Shown here one piece after another: positions 36,772 to 45,856 of a stretch of 64,000 bases of DNA. Positions within the stretch are counted from its first letter, which is position 1; each line of letters opens with the position of its first letter. This DNA is from Microtetraspora malaysiensis (GTDB lineage: Bacteria > Actinomycetota > Actinomycetes > Streptosporangiales > Streptosporangiaceae). The position numbers were made by a program, and so were the translations under genes. The stretch lies in the NCBI RefSeq assembly GCF_001528665.1, contig NZ_BBYJ01000009.1, positions 277,846 through 341,845 of the forward strand, in the 5' to 3' direction. The notes under the pieces are model-generated. The model ran no database searches. It saw only the letters and a list, made by a program, of their open reading frames with translations, and had not been told where the DNA came from.

Positions 36772-38130
36772 TCAGCGGGAGAAGAGACGGCGCAGCCGGG
36801 AGGTCCGGCCCTCTACCGGGCCCTCACCCCGGGCCTCTCCCTGGCCCGCTCCCTGGCCCGCTCCCTGGTCCTCGCCCGGGGCGTCCGGCGGTGTCTCGGC
36901 CGGCGGCGTGGGGGCGGGCAGCAGGCCCAGCGACGACAGCCGGCGGCGGGTGAAATAGCGCGCCGGCCCGTTCGCCTCGACGTACGCGGCGGCGGCCTCG
37001 CGCAGGCCCGGGTACGCCGCGGCGCGCATGCAGTACCCGACCGCGCCGACCAGGGCGCCCAGATCCACCGGCGGCGGCTCCTCCAGCGAGCCGTCCGGGC
37101 GGAGCCGGGGCAGGGACGCGTCCACGACGGTCGCCGGGATCCGGTCGGCGTTCTCGTACGGCGAGAGCCGTTCGAGCACCAGATCGGCGCCCACGGTCGC
37201 GGCCGGGATGCCGAAGAGGCGCCGCGCGGTCACCAGAGCCGTGGAGAAGCAGCCGACGACCAGGCGCGGGCGGTGAACGGCGAAGCAGACCTCCGCCGGG
37301 GCCGAGCCGTCCGCGACCAGCAGCTCGACGCCCAGCTCCTCGGCCACCGGACGCAGCTCGCGGGCGTGCCGCCGCCCCGCGGCCGGGTGCGGCTGGAACA
37401 CCACCGCGCGGTGCCCGCGCGCGGCGAGGCCGCGCAGCATGGCCGCGTGCAGCTCGGCCTCCTCGGCGGCGCTCAGGATCCCGAGGGCGGAGAGGTGCTG
37501 CCCGAGGAGGACGGCCTCCCGGCGCGGCCCGTCTCCGGGCACCCCGGACCGGTCGCCGGCCGCCCGCTCGACCACGCCGTGGAACGCGGAATCGGACACG
37601 ATCTCCGGCGGCACGCCGTGCTCGGACAGGAGCAGGGGAACGAGGCCGGGGACGAGGTCGAGGTGGAGCAGGCGGGTGATCCGCCCGGCGATCTCCCCGG
37701 GCAGGGGGAAGCGGGTGGGCCCGTAACTCATCAGGCCGTCCGAGTAGACCGTGATCGGGACGTCCCGCAGCAGCCCGGCCAGGGTGCGGGCGGGCGGCAC
37801 CGCGATCGACTCGACGACCAGCTCGTCCGGGTCGCCCAGGCGTGCCGCCAGGAGGCGGCCCAACATCGGCGTCTCCACCGAGCGCGCCTTCCACTCGGAG
37901 GGGTGCAACGGGGCGATGACCGCGTTCCACGACACCACCTCGTCGAACCGGTCGCGGATCCGCCCGAACTCCGGCGACTCGTCCGGCGCCGGGGTGATCT
38001 CGGGGATCGCCGCGTCGTTCGACACCAGCAGGATCCGCCGGCCCGGGCCGAGACGGCCCTCGTCGCAGGCCGCCGCGAGGGTCATCGCCCCGAGCGGCGT
38101 CGAGGCGCAGAGCAGCGTGGTCCGTGCCAT
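36772..38130 (-). CDS. Second polysialyltransferase-family protein
   Basis: A 452-residue protein of the same broad family: N-terminal TTLLCASTPLGAMTLAAA in place of the SPLQ motif, a central YSDGLMSYGPTRF, VFQPHPAAGRRH (the conserved HP motif, about 250) and GCFSTALVTARRLFG (about 300). The last 50 residues are Pro/Gly/Glu-rich with repeated GQGAG-type units and then a basic end, probably disordered. It lies 13 bp after the GT2 gene on the same strand. With the first homologue it may polymerise or cap a nonulosonate chain. Confidence 0.72.
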   Translation of the reverse strand: MARTTLLCASTPLGAMTLAAACDEGRLGPGRRILLVSNDAAIPEITPAPDESPEFGRIRDRFDEVVSWNAVIAPLHPSEWKARSVETPMLGRLLAARLGDPDELVVESIAVPPARTLAGLLRDVPITVYSDGLMSYGPTRFPLPGEIAGRITRLLHLDLVPGLVPLLLSEHGVPPEIVSDSAFHGVVERAAGDRSGVPGDGPRREAVLLGQHLSALGILSAAEEAELHAAMLRGLAARGHRAVVFQPHPAAGRRHARELRPVAEELGVELLVADGSAPAEVCFAVHRPRLVVGCFSTALVTARRLFGIPAATVGADLVLERLSPYENADRIPATVVDASLPRLRPDGSLEEPPPVDLGALVGAVGYCMRAAAYPGLREAAAAYVEANGPARYFTRRRLSSLGLLPAPTPPAETPPDAPGEDQGAGQGAGQGEARGEGPVEGRTSRLRRLFSR

Positions 38131-38143
38131 GTCTCTCCCCAGA

Positions 38144-39103
38144 TCAGTCGATCCGCGCGTCCGCGTCCCCGTCCCCGTCGGACGGACCGCGCGCGAGCAA
38201 CGCGACGAGGGCGCGGCGCTCCGGATCCATGCCCGCGAGGGCCTCCTCGGGCACGCGCCGCAGGATTACGGCGGCCCGCTCCTCGAACGCCGTCCGCAGC
38301 TCCGGCGTGAACCGGTCGATCAGCTCCACGTGGTGTGCGAGCAGCCCGGTGAGGTTGCGCGCCGCCTTGCGCAGGAACTCGGGCTCGACCTCGTCCAGGA
38401 TCGTCTCGTACGCGGTGAAGAAGTCGAGCTGCCGCTCGTCCCCGATCGCGGTCAGCGACCCGGGCACCCCGCGCCGGTAGAAGACGCCCGCCAGGGACAC
38501 CACGGCGAACGAGCGCGCCCTCCGGTGCAGCCGCCAGATCCACGGCCGGTCCTCCGCCGTGCGCAGGCCCTCCGGGAAGGCGAGCAGCGATCCGAGGTCG
38601 CGCCGGTAGATCCCGGCCCAGGCGTAGGCGTAGTCGACCATGGTCCTGGCGTCGAACGGCAGGATGGCCTCGCGCGGGTCGAGCACGGTGCCCCGCCTGC
38701 GCGCCGGCGCGCGGAGCAGCTCCCGCCTGCGGCCCTCGACCTGGACGTGGTCCACCCGCACGAAGTCGCACCCGAGCGCGTCTATCGCGGCGGTCAGCTC
38801 GGCCAGGTAGCCGGGCGCCACCCAGTCGTCCCCGTCCAGGAACGTGACGTAGCGCCCGGAGGCGGCGGCGAGCCCGGCGTTCCTCGCCGCGGCCACCCCG
38901 GCCGGCGCGGCGTGCCGCAGCAGCCGGAACCCCGGCAGGTCGGCGCGGAAGTCCTCGGCCACCGCCGCCGTCGCGTCCGCCGAGCCGTCGTCGACCACGA
39001 CCACCTCCATGTCCGGGAGGGGGCCGCGGGTCAACGACGTCAGCGCGTCCGCCAGGTACGGCTCGCCGTCACGGACCGCGACGATCACCGAGAGCTCGGG
39101 CAC
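38144..39103 (-). CDS. Family 2 glycosyltransferase
   Basis: A 319-residue GT-A enzyme: LSVIVAVRDGEPYL, VVVVDDGSADAT (nucleotide-binding Asp), FLDGDDWVAPGYL (DXD-like metal site) and a C-terminal domain with TAEDRPWIWRL. Such enzymes add the linking or priming sugar. GTG 39103 follows a GAGGAAGG stretch. It sits between the polysialyltransferase homologue and the NeuA-NeuB fusion gene on the same strand, with gaps of 13 and 40 bp, so all three are probably one operon. Confidence 0.88.
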   Translation of the reverse strand: MPELSVIVAVRDGEPYLADALTSLTRGPLPDMEVVVVDDGSADATAAVAEDFRADLPGFRLLRHAAPAGVAAARNAGLAAASGRYVTFLDGDDWVAPGYLAELTAAIDALGCDFVRVDHVQVEGRRRELLRAPARRRGTVLDPREAILPFDARTMVDYAYAWAGIYRRDLGSLLAFPEGLRTAEDRPWIWRLHRRARSFAVVSLAGVFYRRGVPGSLTAIGDERQLDFFTAYETILDEVEPEFLRKAARNLTGLLAHHVELIDRFTPELRTAFEERAAVILRRVPEEALAGMDPERRALVALLARGPSDGDGDADARID

Positions 39104-39143
39104 CCGGCCGCCTTCCTCGCCGGCCCGCCGGCGGTCGGTTCCG

Positions 39144-41210
39144 TCACTGGGCGGCGACCCGGCGCAGGCGGGCGCGCGGCGCCTCCTCGCCCGGGAAGAC
39201 GCGCTTGACGCCGTCTCCCAACGCGGACTCGATGATGCGGATGTCCCGGACCAGGTGCTCCAGCCCGCTCGGCTCCAGCGAGGCGGCGTGGTCGGAGCCC
39301 CACATCGTGCGGTCCAGGGTGATGTGCCGCTCGACGGCCACCGCGCCCAGGGTGACCGCCGCCAGGGAGATCTGCAGGCCGCGCTCGTGGCCCGAGTAGC
39401 CGACCGGCACGCCGTACCGCTCACGGAGCGTGACGATCGTGCGCAGGTTGGCCTCCTCCGGCGGCAGCGGGTACGTGGAGGTCGCGTGCATCATCACCAG
39501 GCCCGAGGTGCCGAGGATCTCCACCGCCTGGTCGATCTCCTCGATCGTGGACATACCGGTCGAGAGGATGATCGGCTTCCCGGTGGCGGCGAGGGCGCGG
39601 AGCAGTTCGTGGTCGGTCACGCTGGCGGACGCCACCTTGTGCGTGACGACGTCCATCTCCTCCAGGAACTCCACGGAGGGGACGTCCCAGGGCGAGGCGA
39701 ACCAGTCGATGCCGCGCGCGGCGCAGTACCGGGCGATCTCGGTGTACTCGTCCCGGCCGAACTCGGTCCGGATCTTGTAGTCGAGGTAGGTCATCGCCCC
39801 CCAGGGCGTCTGCCTGATCTGGCCGCGCTGCTCGGGCGGCACGCAGATCTCCGGGGTCCGCTTCTGGAACTTGACCGCCTGGCAGCCCGCCTCGACCGCG
39901 ACGTCGATCAGCTTGCGCGCGATGTCGATGTCGCCGTTGTGGTTGATGCCGATCTCGCCGATCATGTACACCGGCAGGCCGGGGCCGACCAGCTCTCCGC
40001 CGATCCGCACCGGCTCGCCCTTGACCCGCAGCTCCGGCCGGGGCAGCCGGCGCGGCATCCGCTCGGCGGCGTCCGGGCCCGCGGGCCGCGCCGCGAGCAC
40101 CCGGTCGCACAGCTCCCGTACGGCTCCCGCCCCGCCGGTGCGGCTGAGCACGACCCGGGCGGCCGCCCGGACCCGGGGGTGGGCGTCGGGGACCGCGACC
40201 GGCCAGCCGACCAGCGCCATGCAGCCGAGGTCGTTGACGTCGTTGCCGACGTACGCGACGCGGGCGGGGTCCAGGCCTTCGATCGCCAGCCAGTCGCGCA
40301 GCGCGGTCTGCTTGGCGTTGAGCCCCTGCAGCACCGGGACGCCGAGCTTGCGGGCGCGGGCCGCCACCACGGGGTTGCGTTCGGTCGAGAGCACGAGCAG
40401 CCGGACGCCGGAGCGCTTGAGCAGCGCCACCCCCATCCCGTCGGACCTGCTGACCAGGACCATCTCGCGGCCCTCGGAGTCGACGTACGCGCGGTCGTCG
40501 GTGTGCACGCCGTCGAAGTCGGTGACCACGGCGTCCACGTCGATCGGCAGCGGCTCGTCCACGAACGGCGCGAGCGCCCGCACGATCTCCAGGTCCTCGG
40601 GGGAGTCGACCTCCACGGCGTGCCGGGCCGGGACGGGCTGGACGGCCACCCGGCCGAAGAAGCGGTGCCCGTGCTCGCGCAGCCCCGCCGTACGCATGAC
40701 GTAGAAGGCGCCGGTCTCGCGGAAGTGCGGCTCGCGGTCCTGCCGCCGCGGCCGGACGGCCGGGTCGTGGTTGACGCCCACGCCCGCGCCGGTCCACACG
40801 AACTCGTAGGTCTCCATGCCGGAGAAGACCACGTCGGCCTCGCCGTCGAGGACGCGGCCGATGGCGGCGTCCAGGTCGTCCGGGTCGATGAACGCGCTGG
40901 TGCACTGCACGAGGAGGACCACCTCCGGGTCCTCGGGCAGCGCGTCGAGCGCGTGCAGCACCGCCGATTCGCTGGACGCGGTGGCTCCGCTCAGCTCCGC
41001 CGGGCGCTCGACGAGGTGGGCCCCCGCCTCGCGCGCGGCCGCCGAGATCCCCTCATGGTCGGTGCTGACCACGACCTCGTCGACGAGGGCGGCCCGCAGG
41101 CACGCGCCGACGGCCCGCGACACCAGCGGGACGCCGCCCACCCTCTCCAGGTTCTTCAGCGGTACGCCCACCGAACCGCCACGGGCGGGGACAACGGCCA
41201 GGACTCGCAC
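39144..41210 (-). CDS. Trifunctional nonulosonate enzyme: CMP-sugar synthetase, HAD phosphatase and NeuB-type synthase
   Basis: A 688-residue fusion. Residues 1-220 are a CMP-nonulosonate cytidylyltransferase (VVPARGGS, LVQCTSAF). Residues about 224-380 are a HAD phosphatase of the KDO-8-phosphate phosphatase type (Asp231/Asp233 in TDFDGVHTDD; GND at 322-324). Residues about 400-685 are the NeuB aldolase barrel (MIGEIGINHNG, VKFQKRTPE, ILSTGMST, YSGHERG, RHITLDRTMWGSDHAASL). The usual C-terminal SAF/antifreeze-like domain of NeuB is missing: the protein ends just after ALGDGVKR. The phosphatase suggests a route through a 9-phosphate, from a hexose phosphate and phosphoenolpyruvate. GTG 41210 has AAGGAG seven bases upstream. 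Confidence 0.9.
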   Translation of the reverse strand: MRVLAVVPARGGSVGVPLKNLERVGGVPLVSRAVGACLRAALVDEVVVSTDHEGISAAAREAGAHLVERPAELSGATASSESAVLHALDALPEDPEVVLLVQCTSAFIDPDDLDAAIGRVLDGEADVVFSGMETYEFVWTGAGVGVNHDPAVRPRRQDREPHFRETGAFYVMRTAGLREHGHRFFGRVAVQPVPARHAVEVDSPEDLEIVRALAPFVDEPLPIDVDAVVTDFDGVHTDDRAYVDSEGREMVLVSRSDGMGVALLKRSGVRLLVLSTERNPVVAARARKLGVPVLQGLNAKQTALRDWLAIEGLDPARVAYVGNDVNDLGCMALVGWPVAVPDAHPRVRAAARVVLSRTGGAGAVRELCDRVLAARPAGPDAAERMPRRLPRPELRVKGEPVRIGGELVGPGLPVYMIGEIGINHNGDIDIARKLIDVAVEAGCQAVKFQKRTPEICVPPEQRGQIRQTPWGAMTYLDYKIRTEFGRDEYTEIARYCAARGIDWFASPWDVPSVEFLEEMDVVTHKVASASVTDHELLRALAATGKPIILSTGMSTIEEIDQAVEILGTSGLVMMHATSTYPLPPEEANLRTIVTLRERYGVPVGYSGHERGLQISLAAVTLGAVAVERHITLDRTMWGSDHAASLEPSGLEHLVRDIRIIESALGDGVKRVFPGEEAPRARLRRVAAQ

Positions 41211-41382
41211 GGGGCACTCCTTCTACCTGCGACGACGCCCCCGAGGCCCCGGGGGTGATCCCAGAACCTAGTCAGAGGGATGTCACGCAGGGGGTGCCCG
41301 AGCTGAACGCGCAGGGGCGCCTGACTTAACTTTCCGTACTTGCCGTGCTTCGGGTTCGTGTTTCGGGTTCGTGCTTCGCGCG

Positions 41383-42798
41383 TCAGGAGCGGGAGCCGGG
41401 GGCGGAGGGCAGGTCCGAGTCCGGCTCGGATTCCGGCTCGGAGTGCGGCTCCGGCCCGGAGGTCGCCGGCAGCCGGACCACGAACAGCGCGCCGCTGTCG
41501 GTGTCCTCCGCCCGGATCGTCCCGTGGTGGGCCTGGATCACCTCGCGGGCGATGGCCAGGCCGAGCCCGGTGCCGCCCTGGCCCCGGCCGCGGGCCGAGT
41601 CGATCCGGGTGAACCGCTCGAAGATGCGCTCGCGATCCTCCGCCGCGATCGGCTCGCCGTCGTTGCCGACGGCGAGCACGGCGTCGTCGCCCTCGCGGCG
41701 GACATCCACCGTGATCAGGCTCTTGGCGTGCCGCTCCGCGTTGTTCAGCAGATTGACCAGCACTCGGGACAGGTGGGTGCTCACGCCGTTGACGATCACC
41801 CCCGGCGTGATCCGCGCGTCGATCGCGACCGGTCCCGAGCTGCGGCGGTCGACCTCGTGCGCGACCAGCGTGCCCAGGTCCACCTTCTCCCGGATGGAGC
41901 GGTCGGTGGTGCCGATGCGGGCGAGGAACAGCAGGTCGCTCATGATCGCCTCAAGGCGCTTGGTGTCGCGCAGCGCCGCCCGCATGGCCTCGGGGTGATC
42001 CTCCGGGTGCGGCATCGCGCTTTCGAGCTGCGCGCAGATGCCGGTGATCGGGGTGCGCAGCTCGTGCGAGGCGTCCGCGGCGAACTGCCGTTGCTGGGTG
42101 ACCGACCGCTCCAGCCGCTCCAGCGCGTCGTTGACGGTGCGGGCGAGCCGGGCGATCTCGTCCTTGCCCGGGGGTTCGAGCACCCGCGCGCTCAGGTCGC
42201 TGCCGCTGATGTGGGCGAGCTGGGTGCGGATGGCCTCGACCGGGCGCAGCGCCCGCCCGGCCACCCTCCACGACACCCAGGCGATGACCGCGGTGAGCAG
42301 CGCGACCACGCCGGCGATGAGGAGGTCGAGCAGCCGGGTCGCGATGAGCAGCGGCTGGCGGCGGACGGCGACGACGACCGGGGCGTTCGGCTGCGCCCCG
42401 GTCCGCAGCTCGACCCCGTTTCCGCACCTCCCCTGCGGGAGGCCGCAGGTGCTGAACTCGACGAACCGGTCGTCGGCGCGCGGCCACGTCCGGGTGAGCG
42501 AGGGCAGGCCGCGCGCGGATGGGGTGGACGCGAGGATCTGCCCGGATGGCGTGACGACCTGGATCAGCTCCGATCCGCTGGACGTGCGGATGGGGTCCTC
42601 CAGCCCGCCTTCGCGCACGTCGGCGGCGACCTTGGAAGCCATCTGCCGGGCGTCCTCCCACAGGTGCGCGCTGACGGCACGCCGTATCGCGATGTCGGCG
42701 CCGATCCCGAGTGGGATCAGCACGAGCAGCGCCACGACGGTCGTGAGCAGTGTCAGGCGAGCGTGTATGGACAGCTCGCGCAGCCAGGGGAGGGACAT
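41383..42798 (-). CDS. Orphan sensor histidine kinase
   Basis: A 471-residue membrane kinase: helix 1 (about 13-38), an extracytoplasmic sensor loop of about 120 residues with two Cys (STCGLPQGRCG), helix 2 (about 155-177), HAMP, the phosphoacceptor ASHELRTP (about residue 250), N box LVNLLNNAERHA, and G boxes ending GGTGLGLAIAREV. The C-terminal tail is Ser/Pro/Glu-rich. No response regulator gene adjoins it, which is unusual for this type. Its ATG is followed upstream by a 361-bp non-coding region. Confidence 0.92.
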   Translation of the reverse strand: MSLPWLRELSIHARLTLLTTVVALLVLIPLGIGADIAIRRAVSAHLWEDARQMASKVAADVREGGLEDPIRTSSGSELIQVVTPSGQILASTPSARGLPSLTRTWPRADDRFVEFSTCGLPQGRCGNGVELRTGAQPNAPVVVAVRRQPLLIATRLLDLLIAGVVALLTAVIAWVSWRVAGRALRPVEAIRTQLAHISGSDLSARVLEPPGKDEIARLARTVNDALERLERSVTQQRQFAADASHELRTPITGICAQLESAMPHPEDHPEAMRAALRDTKRLEAIMSDLLFLARIGTTDRSIREKVDLGTLVAHEVDRRSSGPVAIDARITPGVIVNGVSTHLSRVLVNLLNNAERHAKSLITVDVRREGDDAVLAVGNDGEPIAAEDRERIFERFTRIDSARGRGQGGTGLGLAIAREVIQAHHGTIRAEDTDSGALFVVRLPATSGPEPHSEPESEPDSDLPSAPGSRS

Positions 42799-42834
42799 TT
42801 TTTGAGGGTACTGACCGTGATTCCAGGCGGATTC

Positions 42835-42876
42835 GTGACACCGGAAAGATCTGACTAAACCTGGTCAAAGTGTCAC
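42835..42876. promoter_or_regulatory. Inverted repeat upstream of the histidine kinase
   Basis: GTGACAC (42835-42841) and GTGTCAC (42870-42876) are exact inverted copies 28 bases apart, 37 bases from the kinase start. It is a candidate regulator site. In the rest of the gap 42799-43159 nothing else was recognised. Confidence 0.3.
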
Positions 42877-43159
42877 ATCCAGGGCAAGAGCTCCCCAGGC
42901 GCCCGCGCGGCGCCTTCGTCCGCTCCGGCGGCGGGGGTCCGGGGAGTCCGGCGCCCGCCTGGACTGCGAGGCAAGACCGTGCAAGATCGGTGGCGGAATC
43001 CCTGAAACTTGCGGCAAGTCTTGCGGTCGGGTTCCCGTCGGGGGAGTCCCGTACCGCGGCATCGCCGTACCCGTGCCGCCATTTCACTGAAAACCGACTT
43101 TAGGTCGATAAAATGGACAAACCTGAGCGCGCGAACTCGGCTTGCCAGGGGGCGCCACC

Positions 43160-43597
43160 ATGACGAACCACCGGACCGGACATCGGATCGGACATCGGAC
43201 CGGACATCGCGCATCGTCCGCCGCGCGGAGGAGTGCGCGGCCATCGGTCGACTGCCGGCGCGTCTACGAGGACGCCTCGCCGTCGGACGGCGTACGGGTG
43301 CTGGTCGACCGCATATGGCCGCGTGGGATGCGCAAGGAGGACGCGCACGTCGACGAGTGGCTGCGGGACGTCGCGCCGTCCACCGGGCTGCGCCGGTGGT
43401 ACGGCCACGAGCCGAGCCGCTTCCCGGAGTTCCGGCGGCGCTATCTCGCCGAGCTGGGCGATCCCGAGCACAGGGGGGCGGCGGAGCATCTGCGGGACCT
43501 CGCCGGCGAGGGAGAGCTGACCCTGCTCACCGCGACGCGCGACATCGGGCACAGCCAGGCGGCCGTCCTCGCGGAGTGGCTGACGGAGAACACCTGA
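43160..43597 (+). CDS. DUF488 family protein
   Basis: A 145-residue protein of the DUF488 family, a small conserved family of unproven function. Family marks are RVLVDRIWPRGMRKE, WYGHEPSRFPEFRRRY and LTLLTATRDIGHSQA. The first 20 residues hold a GHRTGHRIGHRTGHR repeat that is absent from normal members, caused by a tandem 12-base DNA repeat, so the true start could lie after it. ATG 43160 has CAGGGGG eight bases upstream. It stands alone between divergent and co-directional gaps. Confidence 0.85.
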   Translation: MTNHRTGHRIGHRTGHRASSAARRSARPSVDCRRVYEDASPSDGVRVLVDRIWPRGMRKEDAHVDEWLRDVAPSTGLRRWYGHEPSRFPEFRRRYLAELGDPEHRGAAEHLRDLAGEGELTLLTATRDIGHSQAAVLAEWLTENT

Positions 43598-43840
43598 CTC
43601 CGCCCCGCGGAGCCCGGCGGACGCCCGGCCGACAGTGCGGTCCGGCCCGGAAGGCCGGACCGAGATGCGGTCTGTGAGCGGGACCGTGTCACCGGCCCGC
43701 GGGCCGGTCGGTACGCGCCGCTCCGGGTGCCGGTCCGGGAGCCGGGCGTCGGCAGCATGTTCGACATCTGCCGAAAACACGCCCGAAACCTCTTTCCGGC
43801 ACAGTTTAAGAAAGTGTTGCGCCGGAAGAGAGGGAACGGG
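43598..43840 (+). promoter_or_regulatory. Gap before the ACT-domain gene
   Basis: This 243-bp stretch is open in the frame of the next gene but GC-skewed like non-coding DNA; nothing besides a possible AAGAAAGTGTT-rich leader near 43810 was recognised. Confidence 0.2.
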
Positions 43841-44500
43841 ATGCTGCTGCGGCTACGCGTTTCACTGCCGGACCGGCCGGGGGTGCTGGGCCAGGTGGCG
43901 CGGGCCTTCGGCGTCATGGGTGCGGACATTCTTCAGGTCACGGTGCTCGAACGGGACTCGGGGCGGGCGATCGACGATTTCACCGTGTCCTGGAGCGGGG
44001 TGCTCAGCGCGGAGGAACTGCGCGAGCGCGTGAGCGTCGTCCCCGGCACCAGGGTCGAGGCCGCCTGGCGGACCCGCGAGGTGCCCGGGGCCAATCCGGA
44101 CTACGACCTGCTCGGCCATGTCGCGGCCGACCCGGGCCGGGCGCTGCCGACGCTGGTGGACGCCGTGCCCGACCTGGTCAGCGCCGACTGGGCGGTGGCG
44201 GTGAGCGCCGCGGACGGCGCCCTCGTCCACGGGAGCTGGCAGGCGCCGGAGACATTGTCCTGGCCGGAGGCGTGGGCGGACCGGGGGACGGAGCTGACCG
44301 CGATCCGGTCGTCGGCGGTCACCCTGGACGGCCCGCTGCACGTGCTCAGCGTGCCGCTGCCGCCCCTGCCGGGCGAGAACATCCTGCACCTGGTGGTGGC
44401 GAGGATTCAGGGGCCCGCCTTCCACCGGGTCGAGCTCGATCGGATGACCCGGCTGATGGAGCTGGTCGAGGTCGTCGTCCGGGCCGGGGTCAGGGCGTAG
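43841..44500 (+). CDS. ACT-domain protein
   Basis: A 219-residue protein with an N-terminal ACT domain (LLRLRVSLPDRPGVLGQVARAFGVMGADI), the small amino acid-sensing fold used by metabolic enzymes and regulators. The remaining 140 residues have no motif I recognise, though VDAVPDLVSADWAVAV and the end resemble a GAF-like sensor. The same frame extends to 43727, but the ATG at 43841 begins exactly at the domain and is preceded by GAGGGAACGGG. Role unknown. Confidence 0.75.
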   Translation: MLLRLRVSLPDRPGVLGQVARAFGVMGADILQVTVLERDSGRAIDDFTVSWSGVLSAEELRERVSVVPGTRVEAAWRTREVPGANPDYDLLGHVAADPGRALPTLVDAVPDLVSADWAVAVSAADGALVHGSWQAPETLSWPEAWADRGTELTAIRSSAVTLDGPLHVLSVPLPPLPGENILHLVVARIQGPAFHRVELDRMTRLMELVEVVVRAGVRA

Positions 44501-44553
44501 GACCCGAGGGACAGAGCGAAGGGACGCGAGGGACAGAGCGAAGGGGGCGCCGG

Positions 44554-44577
44554 CCGGGCCGGGGGAACCCGGCCCGG
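44554..44577. terminator. Strong bidirectional terminator hairpin
   Basis: CCGGGCCGGG and CCCGGCCCGG pair perfectly over ten bases around a GGAA tetraloop between the convergent ACT-domain and ATPase genes. Just before it an 18-base word containing GAGGGACAGAGCG occurs twice in tandem (44507-44546). Confidence 0.75.
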
Positions 44578-44581
44578 GGCG

Positions 44582-45856
44582 TCACCGCCGGGGCGGGTCG
44601 ATCCGGCTCCCGGCCTGGGTGAACAGCATGAGCCGGGACACGTCCACCGCCACCCGGCCGTGCTCGCCCGCCCGCCAGACGGGCCGCCCGCCGAGCCGTA
44701 CGATCAGGTCCGCCCTGCGGTGGGTGCCGCCGATCGACGGCGTGGGCGTGTGGTCGGCTTCGCCGTCCCCGGCGCCCCAGAGGCGGCGCACCATGGACCG
44801 GGCGCGGCCGCCGCCTCCGCCGTTCGCGTACGCGTTGTGCCGCGGGTCGGGCGGCTCGGGCACGGTGACCGAGGGGATCCCGGCCTCCAGGTACGCGAGC
44901 CACTCGTGGCCGTGGTACTCCAGGGTCCGGACCCGGCCGAAGAAGCTGGGCCCCTCGGTCTTCTCGGGGACCGGTGTCAGGGTGTCCGGGCGGATGCCCA
45001 CGATGATCTGCGAGCCGGTGTGCTGGGACACCGCGTAGGCGCGTGGATCGCTCCATGGCATCGTGATCTGGTGCGGGCCGAAGTCGAGCAGGACGAACTG
45101 GTTCTGCGGGGTGCGCACCGTCGCGGCGAGCAGGTTGAGCTGCTGCGAGCTGAGGAACGCGGCGGTGAACGCGGTGGCCGGGTCGTTGTAGACCTGCGCC
45201 GGCGTGCCGATGTCCTGCAGCACGCCCCGGTTCATGATGGCGATCCGGTCGGCCAGGGTGAGCGCCTCGACCTGGTCGTGCGTGACGTACACGGTGGTGA
45301 CCCCGAGCGCGCGCACCAGCGACGAGATCTCCATGCGCAGCTCGGTGCGCATGCCCGCGTCCAGGTTGGACAGCGGCTCGTCCATGAGGAACAGGGACGG
45401 CTGGCGGACGATCGCGCGCCCCATCGCGACCCGCTGGCGCTGGCCGCCGGAGAGCGTGGCCGGCCGCCGGTCGAGGGTCTCGTCGATGTGGAGGGCGCGG
45501 GAGAGCTCGACCACCCGCTCCCGGGCCATGCCGGGGTCGGCCTTGGCGATCTCCAGCGGGAAGGAGATGTTGCCCCGGACGGTCCGGTGGGGATAGAGGG
45601 CGCCGTTCTGGAAGACCATCGCCACGTCGCGGTCCCGGGGCGCGAGGTGGTTGGCGAGCTTCCCGCCCAGCCACAGGTCGCCGGATGTGATCTCCTCCAA
45701 ACCCGCGACCATTCGCAGCAGCGTGGACTTGCCGCACCCGGAGGGGCCGAGGAGCACGAGTAGCTCGCCTTCCTCCGCCCGCAGGTTCATCCGGTCGACG
45801 GCGAGGAAACCGCCGGGATAAACCTTCGTCACATTGTCGAGGATCACCGCACTCAT
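44582..45856 (-). CDS. Sugar ABC transporter ATP-binding protein, MsiK/UgpC-like
   Basis: A 424-residue ATPase with Walker A GPSGCGKST (about 37-45), the signature LSGGQRQRVAMGRA, Walker B LFLMDEPLSNLD, and the C-terminal regulatory beta domain. In actinomycetes one MsiK-type ATPase powers several CebEFG/MalEFG importers; neither importer here has its own ATPase, so this gene is a candidate for both. It carries an unusual Gly/Arg-rich insert (ANGGGGGRARSMVRRLW) of about 50 residues in the C-terminal domain, making it longer than typical MsiK. ATG 45856 is the clear start. It is divergent from malE. Confidence 0.88.
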   Translation of the reverse strand: MSAVILDNVTKVYPGGFLAVDRMNLRAEEGELLVLLGPSGCGKSTLLRMVAGLEEITSGDLWLGGKLANHLAPRDRDVAMVFQNGALYPHRTVRGNISFPLEIAKADPGMARERVVELSRALHIDETLDRRPATLSGGQRQRVAMGRAIVRQPSLFLMDEPLSNLDAGMRTELRMEISSLVRALGVTTVYVTHDQVEALTLADRIAIMNRGVLQDIGTPAQVYNDPATAFTAAFLSSQQLNLLAATVRTPQNQFVLLDFGPHQITMPWSDPRAYAVSQHTGSQIIVGIRPDTLTPVPEKTEGPSFFGRVRTLEYHGHEWLAYLEAGIPSVTVPEPPDPRHNAYANGGGGGRARSMVRRLWGAGDGEADHTPTPSIGGTHRRADLIVRLGGRPVWRAGEHGRVAVDVSRLMLFTQAGSRIDPPRR

